A stretch of 6,560 nucleotides of DNA from Methanospirillum sp. (GCA_028695895.1 JAQVIE010000075.1:1-6560); one strand, 5' to 3'; numbered from the stretch's first letter, positions 1 through 6,560 are shown. The notes: a model not told the origin generated them from the sequence alone. Translations and numbers: made by a program.

Positions 1-1447
1 CTGGATTTAAGGCTATTGTAAATAACCAGTTCATAACCACTATTGCACTCTGACTGATGGGAAAGAGGAGAAGAACCAGCAGGATAAGGGATATATACCA
101 ATTATAGGTTGTGAACCAGCCAAAGGAAAACTGAATCAGAACAAGGGTTATGAATACCAGACCCATGAAATACAGGGGTAAGAGATGGGAGCGAAAGATG
201 CGTTTTATCTGTTCTGTAACAGATGGTTGGAAAGAAAGGGCTTTGAAAAAAACGTTTCTCCCATCATCTACCAGATAATATCCAAGATGAGAAGAACGGG
301 TGTTGGTGTCAGATCCTGCCCGGCTTTGTTTAGCAAGGTCAACAGCTATTTGTGCAACCCCTTCTTCAGAAAACCCGCCTTTTTTTGCTATCTCCTCAAC
401 AACATGACGGTATCTGTCACGGGTTTCAAAGTCCATCGCTGCATATACGTCTGCAGAATCGCTTCGAAGCGTTTGCTCAACAATACTGAGTCGTTCTACG
501 AACTCACGCCAGTCCATCGTATCCAAAAGACGAAGGCTGGTTATGCTGTTCCCAAACGACACCTGATCAGCAGCCTGAGATTGAGCCTCGGCATTTATCA
601 TCTGGTCAATGGTCAGGTTTCGTTCAGAAAGAAACTGCTCCATCCAGGTGAGAGGAAATAAAAGCGATTCAGACTGATCCTGAAGTTTTCTTGACATTTC
701 TGCCACGAAAGCATTTGTCAGCGGAGGATCAGACCGGGCCATATCTGCGAGTACCAGGACGAGGTTTTTTGGATCCTCCCTGGCAACTCTGATCATCTTT
801 TCTGCCCAGTAGTCTGCAGTATCACGATCATGACTGTTATCAGATATAATTACGGCAACCCGACGCAGATTTTCAATCAAAGCAAGTCTGAACATGATAG
901 GGATTGCCCAGAGCTCACCAAGCAGCAGAGGACGAACACTCTGATATGCATCGATAAATTCAAAAAGGGTCTCAGTATCAATTCTTCCGTCACTATGAGC
1001 AATGAGCTCCTGTGCGATATGGTAGACTCGTGGATACCCTTCTAATGGCCCGTTTACCAGATGGGGAAGTTCCTTGCTGTATTCTTCAGGGAGGTGACGA
1101 CGGGCGGTTCGGATATGTTCCTCAACCAGGTAAAAATTATCTAAAAGCCATTCACCAGCAGGGGCAATCGGACGGTTCCCCTCTATGATAATGGTGAGAA
1201 GATCATGGGTTTTCAGGAGAATTTTTTCGTTCTCGCTAAGCCGTGGAAGCAGCCTATCCTGTCTTTTTCTGGTATCAATTTTATATAAGCCGGCGATTTC
1301 CTTTGCATGCTGTGTCAGCTGATCTCCGCTGAAGAGTTCGTCACGTAACGGACCAGTATCATATTCTGTACTTGATTTGTTATTTGAAAAAAGGTTTATC
1401 AATGCCTTATGTATCCCCTGTTTTTTGTCTGTAAATCCCTTCTGCAA
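1..1447 (-). CDS. Cyclic beta-1,2-glucan synthase-like protein (NdvB/Cgs type), N-terminal part, cut by window edge
   Basis: Reading the minus strand from 1447 gives 482 uninterrupted codons that run off the left edge. The protein resembles the N-terminus of the large bacterial NdvB/Cgs enzymes, which polymerise UDP-glucose into cyclic beta-1,2-glucan at the inner membrane; the GT84 and GH94 catalytic parts would lie beyond the window. What I see: a soluble region with GPLRDELF (about 32), EWLLDNFYLVEEHIRTARR, DTMDWREFVERLS (309-321), MDFETRDRYRHVVEE (338-352) and HLGYYLVDDG (near 388), then ALSFQPS and two hydrophobic segments at about 425-445 and 450-476. A membrane pair after about 420 soluble residues is the arrangement known for this family. 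No ATG or GTG lies near the 5' end. TTG at 1447 follows an in-frame stop and leaves a short leader after the TATA-like element; TTG at 1402 is an alternative. Family call confident, start uncertain. Confidence 0.88.
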   Translation of the reverse strand, partial: MQKGFTDKKQGIHKALINLFSNNKSSTEYDTGPLRDELFSGDQLTQHAKEIAGLYKIDTRKRQDRLLPRLSENEKILLKTHDLLTIIIEGNRPIAPAGEWLLDNFYLVEEHIRTARRHLPEEYSKELPHLVNGPLEGYPRVYHIAQELIAHSDGRIDTETLFEFIDAYQSVRPLLLGELWAIPIMFRLALIENLRRVAVIISDNSHDRDTADYWAEKMIRVAREDPKNLVLVLADMARSDPPLTNAFVAEMSRKLQDQSESLLFPLTWMEQFLSERNLTIDQMINAEAQSQAADQVSFGNSITSLRLLDTMDWREFVERLSIVEQTLRSDSADVYAAMDFETRDRYRHVVEEIAKKGGFSEEGVAQIAVDLAKQSRAGSDTNTRSSHLGYYLVDDGRNVFFKALSFQPSVTEQIKRIFRSHLLPLYFMGLVFITLVLIQFSFGWFTTYNWYISLILLVLLLFPISQSAIVVMNWLFTIALNP

Positions 1448-1490
1448 AAAAATTATGCAAAATACAGATTAGTTAAACTGGAGGTTATAG

Positions 1491-1499
1491 TAAATATAT
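1491..1499 (-). promoter_or_regulatory. TATA-like box for the glucan synthase-like gene
   Basis: The minus strand reads ATATATTTA here, about 45-50 bases before the TTG codon at 1447. With the usual archaeal spacing of about 25 bases from TATA centre to transcription start, the transcript would begin near 1470 and have a leader of about 20 bases. This agrees with a start at 1447 or 1402. The rest of 1448-1693 shows no gene; a short TGGG/CCCA stem lies just after the helicase stop, too weak to call a terminator. Position-based inference only. Confidence 0.4.
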
Positions 1500-1693
1500 G
1501 TTCCGGTGAATACGGGTATAATAGGCAAAAATGACAGATACCTAATCGTATTATCGAATAAGTATAGGCGATTATCGGGTCATGAGTAATTCAGTAGAGG
1601 ATTATGGGCTGGAAATCTAATCCACATTTTTTCTGGGGATGAGAAATGTAAATGTACCATGGGTTTCCCAGAGTGTAAAAATACCAGATTGGA

Positions 1694-3115
1694 TTAGACA
1701 ACTTTCGCTTTCTTCATATAACCACCCGGAATTGGTTCATCCAACCGCCATACAATACTCATTGGTCTACTCCCGGAATGTCTTTCATACCTGGCAGTCC
1801 CTAAACACAAAAACGGTTGAGATATATTCTGAATCTTGTTAAATTCCCTCACAAAGAGTAAAACAGTACTTCCTATTTCATTATGGTGAATGTATCGTTG
1901 ACCAGTCGGGGATGATTCCGATGTTGTGCTCTGGGATTGCCAATGAAACAAGGTGTCATTGATGGCATAATCATGATACATAGTGGATGCTCTGAAGAAT
2001 TTTTCACTCTTATTCAACGTGATAAAGAATACATCAAGTTTTTTATCTTGGAAATAAACAACACCTTCCATTTTTCCTTTAGAACTCCAGCTAACCGGTG
2101 TGTAATGACCAAGGCCTGCAAAGACCTGATCTCGTGAATAATATCCATGAAGTGATAAACCACACTCAAATCCAATATTTAGAGGTTTCTCAATAAATTG
2201 AATAGTATCTTCAAGATAATCTAATATTGATAGAAGTTCAGATACCATCCATTTTCGTTTGAATAACTCTTGAAATCCATAAAATAGGGAAGAATATCCC
2301 ATTTCTTGAATCGGCTTTGAAAATATCGAGTAGTATAACATATTCAGGTTTGAGAGATACATGTTTTTTTCTCTATTATCAGAATGAATGTCTCTTGTTT
2401 GAAGAATCTCTCTGATGAACCGGATAAAAGAAATTGAATTGATATGCCCAATTTTACGGACGATTTTCTTCATCCATTTTTCGTCTTCTTGATTTACACG
2501 TTCACAGAGGCCTGCTTCTGCACAAAGACCAAGAAAACTTGATTTTGAATATAATGTGGTTAAATCCAATTGATAATACTCAAGAAATGCTTTTAAGGTA
2601 AGTTCTCTTCCGGCATCATCCTCAAAACGAGATAATTTTTCAATCAGAACATTTTTCCGGAGAAGGGAGCGTTCAATATGAGCAAGTACCGTTTCCCGTG
2701 CTACCTTTTCCAATGTGATAAAACACCCTCTGGGTAACAGATAGGTACCAGTTTTAACCTGATCAGAAAGAGATTTCGTCCCTTCAGCAGTCAATGTCCG
2801 GAATTTTGTATCAAAACGGTAATTTGAATGCTGACGTCCGACAAAATCAAGAACAGTAAGACATTCTTTTCCTTCACTAATACGAAGACCTCTTCCAAGT
2901 TGCTGAAGAAAAATCGTCATACTTTCAGTAGGTCTTAAAAAAAGAACCGTATTTACCTCCGGAATATCTACTCCTTCATTATAGAGATCGACAACAAAAA
3001 TGAAGCGTATCTCTCCTTTTAATAATTGTGATTGAATAGAATTCCTTGTTTTTTTATCACTCTCTCCGGTTAAATACCCTGAAGGAATTCCAATCTCATT
3101 GAACATGTCACTCAT
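1694..3115 (-). CDS. C-terminal half: helicase lobe 2 plus DUF3427-type region
   Basis: The first ATG after the internal stop is at 3115, giving 473 codons. Coding-quality sequence in the same frame reaches back to 3271 (for example INAIIGLGFCVSVEHAIFM), so this ATG is an internal methionine rather than a designed start, and no convincing ribosome site precedes it. Motifs in this frame: GVDIP (48-52, motif V) and QQLGRGLRI (71-79, motif VI with the arginine fingers). After a helical middle region comes the C-terminal module, with FFITLNKSEK, LFHWQSQSTTSESSPTGQRYI (to about 409), VLLFVRE and GSRPMSIVWRLDEPIP, a pattern I recognise as the DUF3427 type. The stop is TAA at 1694-1696. Alone, this half lacks the Walker motifs and would not work as a helicase. 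Confidence 0.83.
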   Translation of the reverse strand: MSDMFNEIGIPSGYLTGESDKKTRNSIQSQLLKGEIRFIFVVDLYNEGVDIPEVNTVLFLRPTESMTIFLQQLGRGLRISEGKECLTVLDFVGRQHSNYRFDTKFRTLTAEGTKSLSDQVKTGTYLLPRGCFITLEKVARETVLAHIERSLLRKNVLIEKLSRFEDDAGRELTLKAFLEYYQLDLTTLYSKSSFLGLCAEAGLCERVNQEDEKWMKKIVRKIGHINSISFIRFIREILQTRDIHSDNREKNMYLSNLNMLYYSIFSKPIQEMGYSSLFYGFQELFKRKWMVSELLSILDYLEDTIQFIEKPLNIGFECGLSLHGYYSRDQVFAGLGHYTPVSWSSKGKMEGVVYFQDKKLDVFFITLNKSEKFFRASTMYHDYAINDTLFHWQSQSTTSESSPTGQRYIHHNEIGSTVLLFVREFNKIQNISQPFLCLGTARYERHSGSRPMSIVWRLDEPIPGGYMKKAKVV

Positions 3116-3271
3116 AAAGATGGCATGTTCAACACTAACACAAAATCCAAGACCGATTATTGCATTTATATCAGTAACATATCGTTCAAGAGAAGAAACT
3201 ACATGTATAGCTCTTTCACGATTTCCAGTATATTTCTCTGAAAGAGTTCGCTTATCATATCCTCCTTTCGA

Positions 3272-3274
3272 TCA
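3272..3274 (-). other. In-frame TGA at an expected Trp codon
   Basis: This codon joins two halves of one helicase without a frame change. All tryptophans I read in the other coding frames of the window use TGG, and the helicase and the small gene at 5225 both end in TAA, so a general UGA-as-Trp code is not supported. No selenocysteine function is expected for a helicase core. A strong SD-like AAAGGAGG follows on the minus strand (3268-3261), but it is simply the Lys-Gly-Gly codons. Confidence 0.85.
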
Positions 3275-4819
3275 ACTGACATCTTCAAGATCAATAGTAT
3301 CGGTTATCCCAAAATAATGAAATGGGGCGAGAAGATTCCTATCAATAGCCTCCGGGAGCCTGATTTCTGCAGCGATTTTCCCATCAAAATAACCAAGAAT
3401 ATCAAGATTATCCATCCGTTCAGGTGTAGCCGTCAATCCAACGAGAATTTTCGGGTGGTAATATTGTAAGAGTGTCTGATAAGATGCTGCAGCAGCATGA
3501 TGGAACTCATCTACGATAATAAAATCATAATGATCTGGTAGAGTCCGAGAATGAAATTTGGTGCTATTGAAGGTCTGAATGGAGATAAAACAATGATCTA
3601 TTTGTAAAGGAATGACTCCCCGAATACAGAGATCTCCAAAGTTAGGATCTCTCATAATTACCCTGAATCGACTCATACTCTGTTTTAATATCTCTTCCCG
3701 ATGGGCGACAAAAAGAAGACGTGCATGGGTATTTCCATTTCTTACAAAATTTCGAAAATCAAAGGCTGAAATGATCGTTTTACCGGTTCCTGTTGCAGCA
3801 ACAATCAAATTTCGATACCGTCCATGAACTTCGCGTTCCACTAATAACTTCTCTAATATCTCTTTTTGATAGAAATACGGGGTAATGTCAAAGAGAGCTG
3901 GAAGTTCATTCTCTCCCCTGCTTCCCTTTTGTTGATTCAAAGCTTTCTCAAGTACTGGTTTATCACCGATATTATAAGGAATAAATTCAGGATTATCCCA
4001 ATAACTCTCAAAGGAAACACAGATTTTTTGAAGAATATCCCCTGCATCTTTTTCAGTAAGTTTCACATTCCATTCAAGGCCACTGGTAATTGCCGGATTT
4101 GAAAGATTTGAAGATCCAACATAGGCGGATGAAAATCCGGATTCCCGATAGAAATAGTATGCCTTTGCATGGAGTCTTGTTCGTTCGGTATCATAGGAAA
4201 TACGAATTTCTGTGTTTGGGAGTTGTGATAAAAATTCGATGGCCTTGAGATCGGTGGCTCCAATATAGGAGGTGGTAATTACCCGAAGTTTCCCATGTCT
4301 ACAAAATTGGGAGAGTTCATCCATCAACAACCTGATACCGCTCCATTTTATAAATGAAACAAGCATGTCTATCCGGTCTGATGAAACAATTTCTGCTTTA
4401 AGTTCCTGAAGGAGACTTGGTTCATCTCGTGATCCGGTGAAAAGACTACTATGAGAAAGAGATGTTATTGGACGAAAAATTTTAGGTTTTATTTTTATTT
4501 GCTCTTTTTCCATTACTGAAAGAAGAATCTCTCCTTCAGGAGTTACTTGGCATTTTTTGAGATACTCTTCACCAGTCCAGAGTGAGAGTTGATTGATTAT
4601 CTCATTACATCGTTCTATCTGATTATTGAGGGGTTCATGCTTTTCTTCTAATATTGTGAGTGATTTTTTTAGAACCGGAACAAGATAATGGGTAAGAAGA
4701 GAAGGGATATCAGCAATGTCATGAATGGGGATAGTATCATATTGTTGGTCTATTTTTTTCAGATTCTGTATGTATTGATTCATTACCTGTTCATACAGGC
4801 CTTCTGGTAATTTTTTCAT
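3272..4819 (-). CDS. N-terminal half: PLD-like domain plus helicase lobe 1
   Basis: This 515-codon frame starts at ATG 4819 with MKKLPEGLYEQ, the opening typical of the family, so the start is well supported although no Shine-Dalgarno is seen. Residues 120-280 form a PLD-like domain: SYIGATD (184-190), RLHAKAYYF (215-223, H217 and K219 as the HxK pair) and GSSNLSNPA (235-243). The Asp of a full HKD motif is not where expected, so nuclease activity is unsure. Helicase lobe 1 follows: PYFYQKEIL (314-322, Q-like motif), ATGTGKT (342-348, Walker A), DEFH (437-440, Walker B/DExH) and GLTATPER (461-468, motif III). It ends at the TGA at 3272. A protein of this half alone could bind ATP and perhaps DNA but would lack the lobe 2 arginine finger, so ATP-driven translocation is not expected. 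Confidence 0.85.
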   Translation of the reverse strand: MKKLPEGLYEQVMNQYIQNLKKIDQQYDTIPIHDIADIPSLLTHYLVPVLKKSLTILEEKHEPLNNQIERCNEIINQLSLWTGEEYLKKCQVTPEGEILLSVMEKEQIKIKPKIFRPITSLSHSSLFTGSRDEPSLLQELKAEIVSSDRIDMLVSFIKWSGIRLLMDELSQFCRHGKLRVITTSYIGATDLKAIEFLSQLPNTEIRISYDTERTRLHAKAYYFYRESGFSSAYVGSSNLSNPAITSGLEWNVKLTEKDAGDILQKICVSFESYWDNPEFIPYNIGDKPVLEKALNQQKGSRGENELPALFDITPYFYQKEILEKLLVEREVHGRYRNLIVAATGTGKTIISAFDFRNFVRNGNTHARLLFVAHREEILKQSMSRFRVIMRDPNFGDLCIRGVIPLQIDHCFISIQTFNSTKFHSRTLPDHYDFIIVDEFHHAAAASYQTLLQYYHPKILVGLTATPERMDNLDILGYFDGKIAAEIRLPEAIDRNLLAPFHYFGITDTIDLEDVS

Positions 4820-4863
4820 GTATTAATAGAGATAACAGGTTTGTTTAATCAAAGAAGTGTTTG

Positions 4864-4871
4864 AATATTTT
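4864..4871 (-). promoter_or_regulatory. Possible TATA element of the helicase gene
   Basis: The minus strand reads AAAATATT, preceded by a purine-rich GG that could serve as part of a BRE. It lies about 45-50 bases upstream of the ATG at 4819. The predicted transcript would start near 4842 with a short leader lacking a Shine-Dalgarno. The region is very AT-rich, so chance is a serious alternative. Confidence 0.25.
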
Positions 4872-5011
4872 CCAAATAATACTCTTTTTTTGTCTATCAT
4901 ACTGAAGTATAGTTTTTATAGATATTATGGATTATGAATTGAATAGTTCATCCTTATGTAAAAGGTCAACAAGTGGCATTTTACAAAACTTCTGAGTTAC
5001 TGATAGCATTA

Positions 5012-5167
5012 ACAAGAGGGTCTAAAGATGGCATTTGAAGGAAAAAATAGGAATAACTCCTATTTTGGTTTTAAAATGCATATTTTAGTGGACAAGGACT
5101 TTTTTTTATTCGAGAATTAGCAAATATGACGGTTTCACTCCATGATAATAGAATTAATTTAATTTGA
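5012..5167 (+). mobile_element. Decayed IS5-like DDE transposase fragment
   Basis: Three frames together read like the central part of an IS5-group transposase. TRGSKD (5012-5029) matches the usual Arg-Ser-Lys-Asp-Gly stretch. One base later, in another frame, come FEGKNRNNS and YFGFKMHILVDKD (5058-5099 for the latter part), matching the FGYKxHxxVD block. After an 8-T run (5100-5107) the frame shifts again to IRELANMTVSLHDNRINLI (5108-5164), matching the IRxxxTTTASVHDSQVDL block, then TGA. Restoring one T to the run gives the correct spacing. The catalytic regions on either side are missing, and I see no terminal inverted repeats or target duplication, so this is a relic. Upstream, a frame open from 4943 may belong to it but is not recognisable. 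The rest of 4820-5224 shows no gene. Confidence 0.7.
5044..5066 (-). terminator. Perfect 9-bp stem-loop, possible terminator
   Basis: AAAATAGGA (5044-5052) and TCCTATTTT (5058-5066) are exact inverted copies around a 5-base loop. Read on the minus strand the structure ends in a six-T run, so it could stop transcription coming from the gene at 5225-5779, whose stop codon is about 160 bases upstream of it. It lies inside the transposase relic, so it may equally be a coincidence of that coding sequence. The stem is AT-rich and the T-run partly lies in the stem, which weakens the call. Confidence 0.3.
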
Positions 5168-5224
5168 AGTGAGAAATCAAAATTGGGGATTTTAAGTAAC
5201 TTTCAGATATATAAGATGATAATC

Positions 5225-5779
5225 TTACTGGGATTTACTCTTTAGACACTCAATTCGCCATGTTTCCAAGTCTACAATGATTTCTGGTTTTTGATTTTTC
5301 GTCTTCCATCTCTCAATAACATCATATGTCAGACCATCATCATTGTCCACAGCCCAGTCAGCAAATTCTCCGGCTTCTTCTGACATATAAACACAGATTC
5401 CACGGATTATTCCCCTGCAGTACACATGAGCATCATCAACCATTTTTCGATCGAAATATCGTTCCATCTCGTCTAAAAATGGTTCTATTTTTTCTTCCAT
5501 CATTTCGTAGGAAAGTTCGCAGGGTTCTACATACCCATGCCTTGTTCTACCTGATTGTTCCCAGAGGTCATGAACATCCAGTACTGATAACGCATTACAT
5601 ACATCCGTACAAATTTCTTCTTCATCCACATCGGACAATAGAGTTTTTGCAATTAAAGCAGCTTTAGGAATCAGTTTCGGGTTTTCATCAAGTAAAAGTG
5701 CAAGAACTCTAAAAGCCTGGTCAGCAGTTATGGTGGAAAGAAATGAGAGATCATGCTTTTTTATCCAGATTACGGTTCT
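5225..5779 (-). CDS. Unrecognised acidic protein, 5' end unclear (possibly truncated or frameshifted)
   Basis: The frame is open from 5779 to TAA at 5225-5227 (184 codons). I cannot assign a named family. The sequence looks genuinely coding: a helical start (KKHDLSFLSTITADQAFRV), then LLSDVDEEEI, LDVHDLWEQSGRTRHGYVEP, YFDRKMVDDAHVYCRGIIRG and EFADWAVDND. It is acidic, soluble, and has no signal peptide or membrane segment. The pattern resembles hypothetical proteins I remember from methanogens, but that is not enough for a function. There is no ATG or GTG in frame; the only usual start is TTG at 5638, which would discard about 47 good-looking residues. An alternative is a frameshift at the A6 run (5762-5757): another frame carries GTG at 5798 and reads toward KNRNLDKK, which would join HDLSFLS. 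It is divergent from the gene at 5833. Confidence 0.6.
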   Translation of the reverse strand, partial: RTVIWIKKHDLSFLSTITADQAFRVLALLLDENPKLIPKAALIAKTLLSDVDEEEICTDVCNALSVLDVHDLWEQSGRTRHGYVEPCELSYEMMEEKIEPFLDEMERYFDRKMVDDAHVYCRGIIRGICVYMSEEAGEFADWAVDNDDGLTYDVIERWKTKNQKPEIIVDLETWRIECLKSKSQ

Positions 5780-5781
5780 TC

Positions 5782-5791
5782 AAAAAATATA
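5782..5791. promoter_or_regulatory. Shared AT-rich TATA-like element between divergent genes
   Basis: The plus strand reads AAAAAATATA, followed by AGG. For the plus gene it is centred about 46 bases before the ATG at 5833, so transcription would start near 5812 with a leader of about 20 bases and no Shine-Dalgarno. On the minus strand the same bases read TATATTTTTT and could serve the leftward gene, but the transcript would then start near 5760, close to the proposed coding start. Function in either direction is inferred from position. Confidence 0.35.
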
Positions 5792-5806
5792 GGAACACTG
5801 ATGTAA

Positions 5807-5831
5807 GTTACTGAATAATACAATCAGTAAC
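5807..5831. repeat. Perfect 8-bp inverted repeat, candidate operator
   Basis: GTTACTGA (5807-5814) and TCAGTAAC (5824-5831) are exact inverted copies separated by 9 bases, so equivalent positions are 17 bases apart. The right arm ends one base before the ATG at 5833, and the left arm lies over the predicted transcription start. A dimeric regulator bound here would block transcription of the plus gene, and an RNA hairpin here could also hide the start codon. Because the downstream protein has a winged-helix-like N-terminus, self-regulation is plausible but not shown. Confidence 0.45.
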
Positions 5832-5832
5832 C

Positions 5833-6560
5833 ATGATTATTCCTCCACACAAACTACAGGAATTCAATATTATTAACCTTGATGAGGACTGGAAACTGGG
5901 AACGGTATACCTCGCATATCTCTCTCCAAAAACCCCGCAACAAGCACTTAAACTGATCTACCATGGAACCACCATGGGAGTCTCTGAAAACTGGGTGATA
6001 AACACGCGAAGAGATCTCACAAAAATGGGGTATATTATTAAGATAGACGGTGAAAATAAAAATTCTCTTTATAAATCAGACATCGTACCTGTCGCAAACT
6101 ATATTCTCTCACATCAGAATTCTAAGATTTTCACACAGAAGGGTGTAGAGACATTACTCAAAAGCCTTAACATCTTCCTTAATTCCCAGTGGTTTCGAAG
6201 TTTTTTCAACGAAGAATCCTTTTTCAGTCCAATCATGTATTCGGATATGACCGTATACGGACCATATGTCAATATGTACATCACATCCCCCTCAGGTCTG
6301 AACCAAAAGATGGAAATCAAAAACCTGTCTCAACGGCTTTCTCATTTACTCTATGATATCGGGTACTACAGCCATAACATTAGATATGATATGTTCAATA
6401 CGTCCCTAAAAAGATTTAATATCCATGAATCTGATACCGAATTACTGGAGGAGATTACCTCACTGGAGGATTTTGATCTCATTCTTCAGAATAACAAAGA
6501 AAATATCCCTTCAGATCGGCTTATCTTAATCTGTTCGGCAATTAAAAAGATCACCAAAGC
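5833..6560 (+). CDS. Unrecognised protein with winged-helix-like N-terminus, cut by window edge
   Basis: The frame is open from ATG 5833 through 242 codons to the right edge. The start is firm: it is the first ATG after an in-frame TGA at 5812-5814, although no Shine-Dalgarno is present. Residues 18-70 (WKLGTVYLAYLSPKTPQQAL, then VSENWVINTRRDLTKMGYI and IKIDGENKNSLYK) look like a winged helix-turn-helix: helix, recognition-type helix, then a strand pair carrying a basic wing. The rest is mixed helical sequence with many Asn, Ser and Tyr and no membrane segment; it matches no family I can name. It lies divergent from the small gene at 5225-5779, with a candidate operator directly before it. 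A transcriptional regulator is a reasonable working idea; an unknown defence or stress protein with a DNA-binding start is the alternative. Confidence 0.7.
   Translation, partial: MIIPPHKLQEFNIINLDEDWKLGTVYLAYLSPKTPQQALKLIYHGTTMGVSENWVINTRRDLTKMGYIIKIDGENKNSLYKSDIVPVANYILSHQNSKIFTQKGVETLLKSLNIFLNSQWFRSFFNEESFFSPIMYSDMTVYGPYVNMYITSPSGLNQKMEIKNLSQRLSHLLYDIGYYSHNIRYDMFNTSLKRFNIHESDTELLEEITSLEDFDLILQNNKENIPSDRLILICSAIKKITK

Larger units (their letters stand above)
1694..4819 (-). pseudogene. PLD-like / DExH helicase / DUF3427 protein gene interrupted by one in-frame TGA
   Basis: Taken as one unit, this is a 1041-codon gene with its domains in the order known for the family: PLD-like nuclease domain, SF2 helicase lobes 1 and 2, then a C-terminal DUF3427-type region. 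Such proteins are about 1000 residues long and often lie in accessory or defence-rich regions. The only lesion is TGA at 3274-3272 (codon 516). The frame is unchanged across it: upstream ends LEDVS and downstream continues SKGGYDKRTLSEKYTGN. I recall relatives having Trp followed by a basic-Gly-Gly-Tyr stretch here, so TGG to TGA is the simplest explanation. The remaining 525 codons are open and all later motifs are intact, so the lesion is recent, a sequencing error, or read through. As written, the ribosome would stop inside the helicase core, separating lobe 1 from lobe 2, and no full helicase would be made. Confidence 0.8.

Noticed and set aside
185..1045. Plus-strand open frames of 158 and 71 codons
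   Set aside because: They are antisense to the glucan synthase-like frame, which is uninterrupted and has recognisable family motifs throughout.
1529..1580. Repeated ATTATCG motifs in the intergenic region
   Set aside because: Only two short copies with irregular flanks; no array, palindrome or regular spacing to support a function.
3198..3268. SD-like AAAGGAGG followed by ATG at 3258 on the minus strand, as a restart after the TGA
   Set aside because: The ATG is out of frame with the helicase and meets a stop after 19 codons; the purine run is just the Lys-Gly-Gly codons.
3272..3274. Selenocysteine or a UGA-Trp genetic code
   Set aside because: TGG is used for Trp throughout, other long frames contain no in-frame TGA, and a Sec residue has no role in this family. 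One codon is better explained by mutation or error.
5326..5667. Plus-strand 113-codon frame rich in His
   Set aside because: It is antisense to the better-composed acidic frame at 5225-5779; its His and Pro content is what the complement of Asp/Glu-rich codons produces.
6114..6320. Minus-strand 68-codon frame
   Set aside because: Shadow of the longer plus-strand frame from 5833, which has a good start and coherent protein sequence.

Overview
The window most likely comes from a methanogenic archaeon, and the Methanospirillum/Methanomicrobiales lineage is my best guess. This is inference from moderate AT richness, promoters that look like archaeal TATA boxes at short distances from start codons, mostly absent Shine-Dalgarno sequences, and the mix of gene families. 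No rRNA or other marker gene is present to prove it.

Layout. (1) Positions 1-1447, minus strand: the N-terminal third or less of a very large membrane enzyme of the cyclic beta-1,2-glucan synthase (NdvB/Cgs) type, running off the left edge. (2) 1448-1693: intergenic, with a TATA-like element for that gene. (3) 1694-4819, minus strand: one long gene for a defence-type helicase with an N-terminal phospholipase-D-like domain, an SF2 DExH helicase core and a C-terminal DUF3427-type region. A single in-frame TGA at 3272-3274 splits it. The frame is the same on both sides, and the TGA falls where I expect the family to have a conserved tryptophan. (4) 4820-5224: a gene-poor stretch holding a decayed, frameshifted fragment of an IS5-like DDE transposase (about 5012-5164, plus strand). 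(5) 5225-5779, minus strand: an unrecognised acidic protein whose open frame lacks a normal start codon and may be truncated or frameshifted. (6) 5780-5832: a compact divergent promoter region with a perfect 8-bp inverted repeat almost touching the next start codon. (7) 5833-6560, plus strand: the first 242 codons of an unrecognised protein with a winged-helix-like N-terminus, running off the right edge.

How the parts fit together. The glucan synthase is probably envelope or osmolyte housekeeping and unrelated to the rest. The stretch from 1694 to 6560 looks like an accessory region under decay: an interrupted helicase, a transposase relic, and a small gene without a good start. No complete, new multi-gene system can be shown here. 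The most interesting observations are the single nonsense codon in an otherwise intact helicase and the operator-like repeat in front of the putative regulator.
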